A stretch of DNA of 64,000 nucleotides, from positions 4,154,001 through 4,218,000 of the forward strand of contig NZ_CP102512.1 of the NCBI RefSeq assembly GCF_024612015.1, given 5' to 3'. Positions 42,155 through 51,498 of this stretch are shown here, piece after piece. The stretch is from Streptomyces sp. CA-210063 (GTDB lineage Bacteria; Actinomycetota; Actinomycetes; Streptomycetales; Streptomycetaceae). The position numbers were made by a program, and so were the translations under genes. The notes under the pieces are model-generated. The model saw nothing but the letters and a program-made list of their open reading frames with translations, searched no databases and was not told where the DNA came from. The stretch's first letter is position 1. Each line of letters opens with the position of its first letter.

Positions 42155-44193
42155 GAGCGGTCCTCCTCCTGGTCCGGGCCCGGGATCGTGACCGGCGGGG
42201 CCTGATGGACGGCGAGGGCGGCACGAACGGCGCTCTCCAGGGCGCCCTCGATCCAGGCGTGCTTGAGGGAGGTGTGCTCTCCCGCGAAGTGCACGGGGCC
42301 CTCGGGCCGGGAGGCGTCCAGGTGGAAGCTGGTCATCTGGTGCGCGGTGTAGATGGCGGCCTCGCCGAAGGCGTACGGGTCGCGGGCCCAGCTCTTGGTG
42401 GCGCCCCGGCCGGTGAAGAACACCTCGATGCGGCGGCCGTGCAGGGCCTGGAGGTTGCGCAGGGCGTAGACGTAGCGCTCCGCGTCACGCATGGAGTCCC
42501 AGCGGGCGGCGTCGTCGGACCAGGAGTACGAGGCGAGTACGACGCCGCCGGTGCTGCCCTCGACCGGGTGCGAGGGGTAGTACAGGAACCGGTTGGGGTT
42601 GTCGGTGGCGGAGCCCCCGCCGAAGGCGTGGGTGGCGGGGCGGACGGCGGGGCCGCGCAGCGGCATGGTGCTGTTGAGCTGCCGCATCTCCTCGGTGACG
42701 CCGCTTTCCTTGACGGCGGCGCCGAGCAGGACGGCGTCCGCATCGGCGAGCGTGGGGGTGCGGGCGGGCTCGGCACCCACCTCCAGGCCCAGCCGGTAGT
42801 ACTCGTAGAGGCCCGGTGCGATGCTCTCCAGTTCCTCGCGCCAGTCGTCCTCGGTGAACTCCCACCACCGGTGGCTGAACTCCAGCAGCACCTTGGTGGC
42901 CGAGTCGTAGTGGGTCTCGATGATGGCGCGGCGCTTCTTGTACGACATGGAGGGGACGATCTCCACGAAGCGCAGGGCGGAGAACGGGATGGTGACGACC
43001 GCCAGGTCCGCGGTCCACCGGAGCGGCGGGGCCTGCGGGTCGTTCTCGGCGACGGTCTGCACGGTCACGCCCCAGCCGTCGGGGCCGACGGCGGTGCCCT
43101 CGGGGTCGGCGTCGCGGCTGGGGTCGTGGTACTCGAGGCGGATCATGCGGTGGCCGAGCCGCACCTCGTCGCGCAGGCCCTCGTGGAGGGCGTGCGGCAG
43201 GCGCCAGCTGCCGCCCGGTATCTCCCAGTAGCGGACGGTGGGGTTGATGTCGCTGCGGCTCAGGAAGCTGTGGAAGAAGGAGAGGTGCAGTCGGCTGGAC
43301 ATGTTCTCCAGCGTTCCGACGGCCTCGATCGCCTCGTCGCTGAGCCCGGCGTGGTCGCGCAGGAAGCCGCCCATGGAGTAGCCGTCGAAGTCGCGGATCA
43401 CCCGGGCCCAGCCCTCGACCCACTCGTCGAACGGCTTGTTGACACGCTTGCCGTCGACGACGTCGGAGTAGTAGTCGCGCACGCTCTCCAGCGCGTCGTC
43501 GACCATCTTCACGACGGGGGCGCGGACCTCGTCGCCGGTGAGGTGGAAGCCCTCGTTGATCCGCTCGGGCCCTGCGGTGTAGTCGGCCCGCCGCACCTGG
43601 ACACGGTTGGCGCGGATCCAGGAGTTGCCGCGCTTGTCGGGTTCGCGGAAGTCGGGGCTCGCGTCGCCGTTGGTCCACGTCTGGCCGGTGAAGGACGTGT
43701 ACGTCACCGGGGGGACGGGGACGTCGGGGCCGCTGCCGGTGGAGGGGTCCACGTCCACGTTGTAGAACTGGCGGCGGCCGAGCCCGAGTTTGTCGACGAG
43801 GGCGAGGACGAGCGGGTGGAAGTCGGGCAGCCGCATGGCGCCGGCCTCCGCGTACTGGGCGGGGTCCTCGAAGGGCTGGTGGTGCTTGGTGGCGCGGAAG
43901 GTCTTGATGCGTCCGCCGACGCGGCTGGCGTTGGCCTCGATGATGGTGACGTCGTGGCCGGCGTCCTTGAGCAGGCGGCCGGCGACGAGGCCGGTGATGC
44001 CGGCGCCGATGACGAGGATCTTCTTACGCGGGTGGTGGGTGGGGCCCAGGCGGCCCGTGTCGATCAGGGTGTGCAGATAGCCGAGTTTGAGGTCCTTGTC
44101 GTCCGGCCCGACGAGGAGGAGTTCGCGGGCGAGCTTGATACACGTCTGCCAGCGCGCACGGGTGGCGGAGTTGCCCCGTGGAGTGTCCGTCAT
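42151..44193 (-). CDS. L-amino acid oxidase, L-glutamate-oxidase-like
   Basis: A 680-residue flavoprotein of the amine oxidase superfamily. It matches the Streptomyces L-glutamate oxidase along its length: ARELLLVGP and [11 protein letters not shown] at the start, FAD motif [12 protein letters not shown] (61-72), [71 protein letters not shown] and a C-terminal [17 protein letters not shown]. Arg 301 aligns, from memory, with Arg305 that binds the substrate side-chain carboxylate in L-glutamate oxidase. No signal peptide is seen. The reaction gives oxo acid, ammonia and hydrogen peroxide. It is the first gene of the operon. Specificity for glutamate is likely but not proven. Confidence 0.88.
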   Translation of the reverse strand: MTDTPRGNSATRARWQTCIKLARELLLVGPDDKDLKLGYLHTLIDTGRLGPTHHPRKKILVIGAGITGLVAGRLLKDAGHDVTIIEANASRVGGRIKTFRATKHHQPFEDPAQYAEAGAMRLPDFHPLVLALVDKLGLGRRQFYNVDVDPSTGSGPDVPVPPVTYTSFTGQTWTNGDASPDFREPDKRGNSWIRANRVQVRRADYTAGPERINEGFHLTGDEVRAPVVKMVDDALESVRDYYSDVVDGKRVNKPFDEWVEGWARVIRDFDGYSMGGFLRDHAGLSDEAIEAVGTLENMSSRLHLSFFHSFLSRSDINPTVRYWEIPGGSWRLPHALHEGLRDEVRLGHRMIRLEYHDPSRDADPEGTAVGPDGWGVTVQTVAENDPQAPPLRWTADLAVVTIPFSALRFVEIVPSMSYKKRRAIIETHYDSATKVLLEFSHRWWEFTEDDWREELESIAPGLYEYYRLGLEVGAEPARTPTLADADAVLLGAAVKESGVTEEMRQLNSTMPLRGPAVRPATHAFGGGSATDNPNRFLYYPSHPVEGSTGGVVLASYSWSDDAARWDSMRDAERYVYALRNLQALHGRRIEVFFTGRGATKSWARDPYAFGEAAIYTAHQMTSFHLDASRPEGPVHFAGEHTSLKHAWIEGALESAVRAALAVHQAPPVTIPGPDQEEDRS

Positions 44194-44609
44194 GGTTGGG
44201 AATCGTAGAGACGCAGAAACGATTTCTTGTCTCCCCCGGCAAGCAAAGTCCTAAAAACACCGACCGCCTTCCTTGACGGAATTTCGACTTGCTCGAATTT
44301 CCTTGCGGGGACCGGAGTTTCGCCAGGGACGCAAGGGAGTGAGGGAGAAGCCGAGGCAAAAAACTCGCGCGCGGAATGCGGAAATCCTGTGGAATCGATG
44401 ACGGCGGTCCCACCCGACCTTTTCCACGATGGCCTTGTCCTGCCGATCGGACAGCGGCGTCACGCCAACGGAATCGGCGATTTCCGCGTTGCGGTCGGGG
44501 TGAGTCCTGGGAATTGGAGCGGAGTTCGAATTCCGGCTCGGTCAGGGCAGTCGGCCGGTGAGCGCCTCCAGGGCTTCACCACGATCGGATGCCATGGGCG
44601 CGGACCAGG
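44194..44609. other. Promoter region of the oxidase operon
   Basis: No gene is evident in this 416-base region, though it contains several open frames of poor composition. GAATTTC is directly repeated at a spacing of 16 bases around 44279-44301, upstream of the oxidase gene. This region must hold the operon promoter, but I cannot pick -35/-10 elements with confidence. Confidence 0.45.
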
Positions 44610-45341
44610 TCACCTTTCCGGGTGCAGGTCGGTGTGGTCGATCCATTCGACGGCCACGAAGATGTCCTCGCCGACGGGGGCGTCCGCGGCTTCCAGGAGG
44701 GACCAGGTGCGGGCCTCCTCGACCAGGTGCTCCCAGGGCTCCGTCCAGTCGAGCTCCCACTCCAGGCCGCTTCCGGGGAGCCCGTACGTGCCACCGCCGT
44801 GCACCCGCCAGAACTGGGAATAGAGGATCACCTGGGCGTGGTCGGCCAGGTCGTTGACGATCTCGGTGAAGTGGGCCGAGGGCCAGCCCGGGGCGCCCTC
44901 CCCACCGGTGGCGCGCAGGCGGGCGGTGAGCGGCGGGACGACAGGGGGACGGGCACCGAGTTCTGTCAGAGCCCAGCGGATGGCGCGGGGCTCGGTCCAG
45001 TCGGATGGGGTGGCCCGTTGCAGGCAGGCGCGGTAGGCGCGGCGCAGGGGCTCGACCGCGCCATCTGTCTCCAGGCCGGCAAGGGCCACGGCCGCCCATT
45101 CGCGGACGGTCGAGTTGTCGCTGTCCAGCAGCCCGATGAGGGCGGGGCCGCAGCGGGGATCACCCACCTCCTCGAAGACCTCGATGGCGGTCAGCTGACC
45201 GAAGCCGCCGAGGGAGGGCAGTCCGTCGATGAGGGCGGGGATGGCGTCGGAGCCGAGGTAGATCAATTCCGCGCGGGCGTCGTAGGACAGGCCGGCCGAG
45301 TCGTCGAGCTGCTGGACGAGTCTCTTGACGTGAGAGGTCAT
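44610..45341 (-). CDS. HEAT-repeat-like protein
   Basis: A 243-residue protein whose N-terminal half is helical repeat (DAIPALIDGLPSLGGFGQLT, then AIEVFEEVGDPRCGPALIGL, then STVREWAAVALAGLETDGAV), as in HEAT/PBS-lyase repeats. The C-terminal part (QVILYSQFWRVHGGGTYGLP; EDIFVAVEWIDHTD) does not match anything I know. ATG 45341 overlaps the stop of the CPCC gene by four bases, so they are coupled. Small HEAT proteins of this kind can be immunity proteins, but no toxin gene is seen beside it. Confidence 0.72.
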   Translation of the reverse strand: MTSHVKRLVQQLDDSAGLSYDARAELIYLGSDAIPALIDGLPSLGGFGQLTAIEVFEEVGDPRCGPALIGLLDSDNSTVREWAAVALAGLETDGAVEPLRRAYRACLQRATPSDWTEPRAIRWALTELGARPPVVPPLTARLRATGGEGAPGWPSAHFTEIVNDLADHAQVILYSQFWRVHGGGTYGLPGSGLEWELDWTEPWEHLVEEARTWSLLEAADAPVGEDIFVAVEWIDHTDLHPER

Positions 45342-45577
45342 GAATCCGCCGCCGGGGGCCGGACGAACCGCCGGCCGTGCTGGTCGCAGGCACCGAAGTC
45401 CTGGTAGTTGCGCTGGGCCTCGATCAGGCAGACGTTGTCCGCCCCGCCGTCCATGGTCGGCCGGCGGAACCGGACCCCGTCGTCCTCCCAGAAGCAGACG
45501 GGGCAGATCGCGTACGAGCCGGGCGTCTCGTCCAGAACGAGATGCCCGCGACAAGCACAGGGGTGGCGGTTACTCAC
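45338..45577 (-). CDS. CPCC-type cysteine-rich small protein
   Basis: A 79-residue protein that resembles the 'CPCC family' in having Cys-x-Cys (HPCACRG), CPVCFWEDDG and a NYQDFGACDQ end. The family's usual CPCC at the start is CACR here. The four Cys probably bind zinc. GTG 45577 is used (MSNRHPC); the upstream frame is not coding. It lies first in a two-gene operon with the HEAT-like gene. Members are common in toxin/immunity regions, function unknown. Confidence 0.8.
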   Translation of the reverse strand: MSNRHPCACRGHLVLDETPGSYAICPVCFWEDDGVRFRRPTMDGGADNVCLIEAQRNYQDFGACDQHGRRFVRPPAADS

Positions 45578-45753
45578 CTGCGCAGTCTCATCGACGGGCC
45601 GGTCCCGCCGCCATGCATTTCCAGACCTGTGCAAGACCCGCCAGAGGTCAGGACTCCAGCTTGACCAGGGTGACTCAGCGGCGTTCCCTGAAGTGCGTCA
45701 CCGCGAAGATCCCGGCGGCCGCACAACTACGACCCGGCGGCGGGCGGCCGGGG

Positions 45754-45784
45754 CCAGGAAGCAGCCGTTACGGCTGCTTCCTGG
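45754..45784 (-). terminator. Strong terminator of the acyl-CoA ligase gene
   Basis: A perfect 14-base stem (CCAGGAAGCAGCCG with CGGCTGCTTCCTGG) and a TTA loop, 24 bases past the ligase stop codon. Confidence 0.95.
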
Positions 45785-45807
45785 GGCCACCTCCGGTACA
45801 GCGCCCT

Positions 45808-47757
45808 CTATTTCTTGTACAGCTCCTCGATCTCCGCCCCGAACGCCTTCTCCACCACGCCCCGTCGCAGTTTCATCGACGGGGTCAGGTGGCCCGCCTC
45901 CTCCGTGAAACCGCCGGGCAGGACCGTGAACCTGCGGATGGATTCCGGGCGGGAGACCAGGCGGTTCGCCTCGTCCACGGCTCGTTGGAGGACGGCTCGC
46001 AAGTCCGGGTCGGCGGCCAGGTGTTCGAGGGAGAGGTCCTGCTTGGCGTTCATGTGGCGCCAGTGGGTGATGCCTTCGGGGTCGAGGGTGAGGAGGGCGG
46101 TGACGTAGGGGCGGCGGTCGCCCACGACCATGGCGTGGGCGATCAGGGGGTGGGAGCGGAGCCAGTTCTCCAGGGGGGCCGGGGCCACGTTCTTGCCGCT
46201 GTCGGTGACCAGGATCTCCTTCTTGCGGCCGGTGATCGTGAGGTAGCCCTCGTTGTCGAGGCGGCCCATGTCGCCCGTGGCGAACCAGCCGTCGGGGCCC
46301 GCCGGAACCACTCCGCCGGCCTGGGGGTCCCAGTAGCCGCGGAAGATCTGGCCGCCGTGGAGGAGGATCTCGCCGTCGGCGGCTATACGGACCCGTGTGC
46401 CGGGGAGGGGGCGGCCGACCGTGCCCAGGCGGGGGCGGTTGGGCGGAGTGACGGTCACGGCGGCCGTCGTCTCCGTCATGCCGTAGCCCTCGAAGACGTC
46501 GATCCCCGCGCCCGCGTAGAAGGCGGCCAGGCGGCGGCCGAGGGGGCTGCCGCCGCAGATGACCTGACGGACCCGCCCGCCCAGCGCCTTGCGGATGCGG
46601 CGGTAGACCAGGGGGTCGTAGAAGGAGCGGGCCGCCTTCAGGAAGGCGGAAGGGCCCGGGCCCGTGCCGTGCTGCTCCGCCTCCAGCGCCTCGCCGTAGC
46701 GGCGGGCCACGGCGGAGGCGCGGTCGTAGGACGAGGCGCGGCCCATGCGTTCGGCCGCCGCCCGCGCCGAGTTGTAGACCTTCTCCAGGACGTACGGGAT
46801 CAGCAGCAGGAACGTCGGCTTGAACGACTTCAGGTCCGCGAGCAGGTCCTCCGTGCGGAAGCTCGGCGAGTGGCCGACGCGGATCCGCGCCCGCATGCAG
46901 GCGATCGCCACCATGCGGCCGAAGACATGGGCGAGGGGGAGGAAGAGGAGGGTGGAGGCCTCCTCGTCGGTTCTCGCGCGGAAGATGGGGTAGAGGAGGT
47001 CGATCGCGTTGTCGACCTCGGCGCAGAAGTTGCCGTGGGTGAGGGCGCAGCCCTTGGGGCGGCCGGTCGTGCCCGAGGTGTAGATCAGGGTCGCCAGGGT
47101 GTCGGGGCCCAACACCCCACGCCGTACGGCGACTTCCTGGTCGGATACGTCCCGGCCCAGCTCGGCGAGCCGGTCCAGGTGGCCCTTCTCGAAGACCCAC
47201 ATGTGGCGCAGATCGGGGATGCGGTCGCGTTCGGGGCCGAGGGCGGCGGCCTGGCCGGCGGTCTCCACGGCGAGGGCCACCGCGCCCGAGTCCTGGAGGA
47301 TCCAGCGGGTCTGGAAGACGGAGGAGGTCGGGTAGACGGGCACCGTCACCAGGCCCGCGGCCCAGGCCGCGAAGTCGAGGAGCGTCCACTCGTACGTCGT
47401 CCGCGCCATGATCGCGATACGGTCGCCCGGCATCAGGCCCTCGGCGATCAGGCCCTTCGCCAGCGCGAGCACCTCGGCCGCGAACTCCGCCGCCGTCACA
47501 TCCCGCCACCGGCCGTCGCCGGCCCCCTCCCCGTCCGTACGGCCGCCCGCCGTACCGCCGCCCGCCGCGCCCCCGTGCTTACGGCTGAGGACCACGGAGC
47601 CGGGCTCGTGGGCCGCGTTGTCGAACGGGATGTCCGCGAGCGAGCCGTACGTCACCGGCGAGGCGAGCGCGGGGACGTACGCCTCTCGCACGATGCCGTC
47701 CAGCCGCTTCAACTCGGGTTCCACCAGCGCGGGTTCGGTGTGTTCGAGGCTGGACAC
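45808..47757 (-). CDS. Long-chain fatty acid-CoA ligase
   Basis: A 649-residue adenylate-forming enzyme. The AMP-binding motif is LIYTSGTTGRPKGC; later VFEGYGMTETTAAVTV and GWFATGDMGRLDNEGYLTIT, and the catalytic Lys region GRKKEILVTDSGKNVAP. The overall pattern is that of bacterial FadD15-type long-chain acyl-CoA synthetases. GTG 47757 (MSSLEHTEPALVEP) has AGGAG seven bases upstream and is preferred to the frame start at 47967. It is divergent from the MaoC gene. Together they suggest fatty acid activation and metabolism. Confidence 0.93.
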   Translation of the reverse strand: MSSLEHTEPALVEPELKRLDGIVREAYVPALASPVTYGSLADIPFDNAAHEPGSVVLSRKHGGAAGGGTAGGRTDGEGAGDGRWRDVTAAEFAAEVLALAKGLIAEGLMPGDRIAIMARTTYEWTLLDFAAWAAGLVTVPVYPTSSVFQTRWILQDSGAVALAVETAGQAAALGPERDRIPDLRHMWVFEKGHLDRLAELGRDVSDQEVAVRRGVLGPDTLATLIYTSGTTGRPKGCALTHGNFCAEVDNAIDLLYPIFRARTDEEASTLLFLPLAHVFGRMVAIACMRARIRVGHSPSFRTEDLLADLKSFKPTFLLLIPYVLEKVYNSARAAAERMGRASSYDRASAVARRYGEALEAEQHGTGPGPSAFLKAARSFYDPLVYRRIRKALGGRVRQVICGGSPLGRRLAAFYAGAGIDVFEGYGMTETTAAVTVTPPNRPRLGTVGRPLPGTRVRIAADGEILLHGGQIFRGYWDPQAGGVVPAGPDGWFATGDMGRLDNEGYLTITGRKKEILVTDSGKNVAPAPLENWLRSHPLIAHAMVVGDRRPYVTALLTLDPEGITHWRHMNAKQDLSLEHLAADPDLRAVLQRAVDEANRLVSRPESIRRFTVLPGGFTEEAGHLTPSMKLRRGVVEKAFGAEIEELYKK

Positions 47758-47987
47758 GGGCGGCTCCTGGGCGTTCGGTGTGCCCGGATCGTACGGGGCC
47801 GCTGTGTGAGGTCGGTGTGAGTATCGCGATGGTCCGGAGATGGAACCGCGCCAGGGATGTGCAGTGTCGACGGTCGCCCGCGCAGGGCTCATGTGCAGGT
47901 CAAGGGCATACCAAGTTACCTGAGGGTCGTTCAGCTCCCGGGTTCCACGGCAGCCCCGACCGACCATTACCTCGGGTAACGTGACCG

Positions 47988-49031
47988 ATGAGTAAGAAAA
48001 GCGGAGGCCGGCGCGAGGAAGGGAAAAACCGCCCGATGCACCACACCCGCACCCTCACCGACCCGCCCTCCCTCAGCCCCCTGCTCGCCCGGGGCGCCCT
48101 CCTCTCCCCCTGCAAGAGCCTCAGACTCCCCCGCACGGCCGCCGGGTACGACGCCGACGCCGATGCCGCCATCGGACCTGCCCGCTCCACCCGGTTCCCC
48201 CGGCTCGCGCTCCCCGGCGTCCGGATCGACCTCGTCCGCCTCGCGGCCTACGAGCGCGTCTGCGGTTTCCCCACCGGGGAGGACGCCGTCCCGCTGACCT
48301 ATCCGCACGTCCTCGGCTTTCCGCTCGCCATGCGGATCATGTCCGGCCGGGATTTCCCGCTCCCCCTCCTCGGTCTCGTCCACACCTCGATCGAGATCAC
48401 CCGGCGGCGCCGACTGCCCGCCACCGGCGAGTACGAGATCACCGTGTACGTCGACGAGTTGGCGCCCCATCGGCGGGGCACCTCGGCGACGGTGGTGACC
48501 GAGGTGCGGGACGGGAGCGGATACGAAGGTGGGGCTGGGGGCGGGGGTGGCCGCGGGGTCGCCTGGGAGTCGCGGAGCACGTATCTGGCCCGGCACCGGC
48601 GCGGCGAAGACGCGCGGACCGGCGGGAGCGAGCGGCCCCGGGAGGAGCGCGAGCCGTTGCCCGCGGTCGCCGAGTGGCGGTTGGCCGGGGATGTCGGGCG
48701 GCGGTACGGGGCGGTGTCCGGGGACCGTAACCCGATCCACCTCCACCCGCTCGGCGCACGCCTGTTCGGCTTTCCCCGGGCCATCGCGCACGGCATGTGG
48801 ACCGTGGCCCGCTGCCTCGCCGAGCACGGCACGCCCCCGGCGGCCCTCGTCCGCGCGGAGTTCCGGGCGCCGGTACCGCTGCCGAGCACGGTGACCTACG
48901 CGGCGGACGGGCAGGCATGGGGCGGCTTCGAGCTCCGGAGCGGCGGCCTCCACACCTCGGCCGACGGCGCTCCCGACCCGGGCGGGGAACGACTCCATGT
49001 GAGGGGCTATGTTTACCCGCTCGTCGCTTGA
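47988..49031 (+). CDS. MaoC-like (R)-hydratase/dehydratase
   Basis: A 347-residue protein with a hot-dog MaoC domain in the C-terminal half: RRYGAVSGDRNPIHLHPLGA, then LFGFPRAIAHGMWT, the conserved Asp/His hydratase motif. The N-terminal half probably folds as a second, degenerate hot-dog domain (double hot-dog), including PLTYPHVLGFPLAMRIM. ATG 47988 (MSKKSGG) lacks a good ribosome-binding site; ATG 48036 (MHHTRT) follows GGAAGGG. It is divergent from the acyl-CoA ligase gene. Substrate is presumably an enoyl thioester. Confidence 0.88.
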   Translation: MSKKSGGRREEGKNRPMHHTRTLTDPPSLSPLLARGALLSPCKSLRLPRTAAGYDADADAAIGPARSTRFPRLALPGVRIDLVRLAAYERVCGFPTGEDAVPLTYPHVLGFPLAMRIMSGRDFPLPLLGLVHTSIEITRRRRLPATGEYEITVYVDELAPHRRGTSATVVTEVRDGSGYEGGAGGGGGRGVAWESRSTYLARHRRGEDARTGGSERPREEREPLPAVAEWRLAGDVGRRYGAVSGDRNPIHLHPLGARLFGFPRAIAHGMWTVARCLAEHGTPPAALVRAEFRAPVPLPSTVTYAADGQAWGGFELRSGGLHTSADGAPDPGGERLHVRGYVYPLVA

Positions 49032-49278
49032 GCACACATGAACATCACTCAAACTCTTCACGGCCGGGAGACGGCGTAGACCATCGGACCGGTCGATCAA
49101 CTTGCTTGCGGATCAAGGGAGTTGAGAATCACCCACAGTGGGCTCACAGCCGCCACCTGGGCTTTGCGAAGAAATACCCATAGGACACTCAGGAGTCCTC
49201 CTTAATCTCTCCGCACCGCGCGAACACGCCGAACCGGGGCGCGCACCGGACGATTCATGCCAGGAAGGGCCCTGAGCC

Positions 49279-50571
49279 ATGCCTCCCAGACGCATCGCCG
49301 TACTCGCCGACTCGGACACCCGCTGGAAGTGGGGCGCGGCCGTGGCTCAGCAGCTCGCTCCCGGGCACGCGCTCGACGCGTACTTCCTGCGCGGCCGGTC
49401 GACCCCGACCGAGCGGCAGCTCGCCGAGATCGGGATCGTGCCCGACACCCGGCGTGAGATATCGGCCGCCGAACTGGTCGACGACGAGGAGCTGGCGGCG
49501 GCCGACATCGTGGTGATGGCGCTGCTCGGCGGTACGGTCCTCACGCTCACGCACAGCCTGGGGCTGGCGTGGGAGGGGCGGGAGCGGCGGCCGATCACCG
49601 TCACCGGGTACGTCGGTGTCGTCTACGAGAAGATGGTCGACGGGCTGATGACCCGGGCCGGCAGCGATGTCGTCCTCGCCAACTCGGCGTACGACGCGGG
49701 CCGCTTCCGGAAGGCGTTCGCGAGTGTGGGCGTCGACCCGGACTCGGTCGTGGAGTGCGCGCTGCCGTTCCTCGGCGGTGACCCGTATCTGGCGTCGTCC
49801 GGCGACCGGCCGTTCACGCTCACCTTCGCCGTGCAGCCGTCCGTGCCGAAGGGCAAGGCGGCGCGGCTCGCACTGCTCGAGCGGGCCGCGGCGCACGCGC
49901 GCCGGCACCCGGACCGGGAGGTGCTGATCAAGCTGCGCAGCATGCCCGGCGAGGCGACGACCCACGTCGAGGCCGACCCGTACCAGCTCCTCGTCGAGCA
50001 GCTGGCCGAGGCCGCGCCGGCCAATCTCCGGCTCGTCTACGGCAACATGGGCGAGGTCCTCGGCCGTACCGACCTGCTGGTGACCGTCAGCTCCACGGCC
50101 GCGCTGGAGTCGATGCACCGGGGCATCCCGACCGCGATCCTCACCGACTTCGGCGTCCGCGAGGCCCACGGCAACCACTACTTCCTGCACTCCGGGTGCC
50201 TCGCCTCCTGGGACGACATCGACGCCGGGGTGCTGCCGCAGCCCGACCCGGCCTGGTCGGAGGCCCAGGGCATCGGCAAGTCCGACCCGTACGCCGCGGC
50301 CCGCACCCGCGTGGCCGCGCTCCGCGCCGGCGGTCCCCTCCCGGCCCTCCGCCCCTACTACACCCCCCAGCGCGCCGGCCTCTACCTCGGCGACCTCCTG
50401 CTCCGCCATGGCCTCGACGAGAAGGGCCGCGCTGTGCCTGCGGCGCTCGGCGGCGACCCCGGGCGGGTCAAGGCCGCGGTTCGCCGTGCGGCGCGCAGTG
50501 GGGCGAAGTCGCTGTATCGGGTGGGGCGGCAGAGGGTGGCGCCTACGTTGCGGAAGTGGGGGGCGGCGTAG
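49279..50571 (+). CDS. Putative glycosyltransferase (DUF6716-type)
   Basis: A protein of 430 residues that resembles GT-B glycosyltransferases. The N-terminus RRIAVLADSDTRWKWGAAVA is Rossmann-like, and the C-terminal half has LVTVSSTAALESMHRGIPTA, with SSTAALE the usual nucleotide-sugar binding segment, followed by ILTDFG. Streptomyces carry this as a conserved protein of unknown acceptor, possibly for cell-wall polymers. ATG 49279 follows AGGAAGGG. It converges on the TetR gene across the fifth palindromic element. Confidence 0.78.
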   Translation: MPPRRIAVLADSDTRWKWGAAVAQQLAPGHALDAYFLRGRSTPTERQLAEIGIVPDTRREISAAELVDDEELAAADIVVMALLGGTVLTLTHSLGLAWEGRERRPITVTGYVGVVYEKMVDGLMTRAGSDVVLANSAYDAGRFRKAFASVGVDPDSVVECALPFLGGDPYLASSGDRPFTLTFAVQPSVPKGKAARLALLERAAAHARRHPDREVLIKLRSMPGEATTHVEADPYQLLVEQLAEAAPANLRLVYGNMGEVLGRTDLLVTVSSTAALESMHRGIPTAILTDFGVREAHGNHYFLHSGCLASWDDIDAGVLPQPDPAWSEAQGIGKSDPYAAARTRVAALRAGGPLPALRPYYTPQRAGLYLGDLLLRHGLDEKGRAVPAALGGDPGRVKAAVRRAARSGAKSLYRVGRQRVAPTLRKWGAA

Positions 50572-50594
50572 GGGGGCGTTGGGGGGTGTCGGGC

Positions 50595-50765
50595 CGGTTG
50601 TTCGACTGCGGGTGAGTGGGGGCTGGTCGCGTAGTTCCCCGCGCCCCTGAAAGACCAGGCCCTGCGGGCCTGAAAGGCGACGGGCTGCGGGCGGAAAAGC
50701 ACGGGGCGCAGCCCATGCTTTTCAGGGGCGCGGGGAACTGCGCGAGAAGCCCCACCGGACCCGCA
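50595..50765. repeat. Dispersed palindromic element, copy 5 (67-bp insert)
   Basis: AGTTCCCCGCGCCCCTGAAA (50633-50652) is matched exactly by its complement at 50720-50739. The 67 bases between hold smaller self-complementary pieces (GGGCTGCG with CGCAGCCC). Left flank GACTGCGGGTGAGTGGGGGCTGG. It lies between convergent genes. Confidence 0.95.
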
Positions 50766-50794
50766 CCCGCCGTCGTACAGGTACCCCCGAGCTC

Positions 50795-51439
50795 TCACGC
50801 GATCGGCGGCGCCCAGGGGCGGCCATCCATCAGGTCGCCCAACCCCGCCCAGGCGAAGTTCATGAGGGTGGCGGCGGCCTGCCTGGCCGTGATGCCGGGC
50901 GTCGCGTTGGCCCAGGCGGCGAGCGCCTCGGCCGCGCCGACCAGGCCCTCGGCGAGGCCGGCGACCTCCCGCTCGGGCAGGGACGGATCGCGGCGGGCCT
51001 CCCGCGCGGCGACCAGGATCAGCCCGGTCACGAACGCCACCATCTCCTCCCGCATCGCCGCCACTTCGGCGGCGAACGGTTCGCCGTGTGTACGGGCCTG
51101 CAGGTGCAGTACGGCCCACGCGTCCGGGTTGCGCGCGGTGTGCGTGAAGAACGCCCGCAGCCCTTCCCAGAGTTGGCGGTCGGCGGGCAGGTCGGGGTTC
51201 ACGCCCGCGCGTACGGCGGTGGTGAGCGCCTTCGCCTCGCGGCGGATGCAGGCCGTGAAGAGGTCTTCCTTGGAGTTCAGGTACAGGTACACCAACGGCT
51301 TGGACACGCCCGCCAGTTCGGCGATCTCGTCCATCGACGCGGCCCGGTAGCCACGCTGCCCGAACGTCCGCACCGCCGCGTCCAGCATCTGCTGTTCCCG
51401 CACCGCACGGGGCATCCGTTTGCTCTTCACAGCACCCAT
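50795..51439 (-). CDS. TetR-family transcriptional regulator
   Basis: A 214-residue repressor. The helix-turn-helix is in residues 15-60 (MLDAAVRTFGQRGYRAASMD, then EIAELAGVSKPLVYLYLNSK), the rest a ligand-binding helical domain. ATG 51439 gives MGAVKSKRMPRAVREQQ; the frame upstream of it is not coding. No obviously controlled partner gene adjoins except the small DUF4229-type membrane protein. Ligand unknown. Confidence 0.93.
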   Translation of the reverse strand: MGAVKSKRMPRAVREQQMLDAAVRTFGQRGYRAASMDEIAELAGVSKPLVYLYLNSKEDLFTACIRREAKALTTAVRAGVNPDLPADRQLWEGLRAFFTHTARNPDAWAVLHLQARTHGEPFAAEVAAMREEMVAFVTGLILVAAREARRDPSLPEREVAGLAEGLVGAAEALAAWANATPGITARQAAATLMNFAWAGLGDLMDGRPWAPPIA

Positions 51440-51498
51440 GCGGGCAAGCGTACGGTTCCGACCGCTGGTACGGACCCGGGCGTCGGAGGGGGTGCCCC

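Noticed and set aside
39781..44193. Possible secondary-metabolite gene cluster around the oxidase operon
   Set aside because: No PKS, NRPS, terpene or RiPP genes and no dedicated transporter or regulator lie beside it.
42205..44208. A 667-codon plus-strand frame opposite the oxidase gene
   Set aside because: It is composed of Gly/Val/Asp-rich shadow sequence; the minus strand encodes a clear flavoenzyme.
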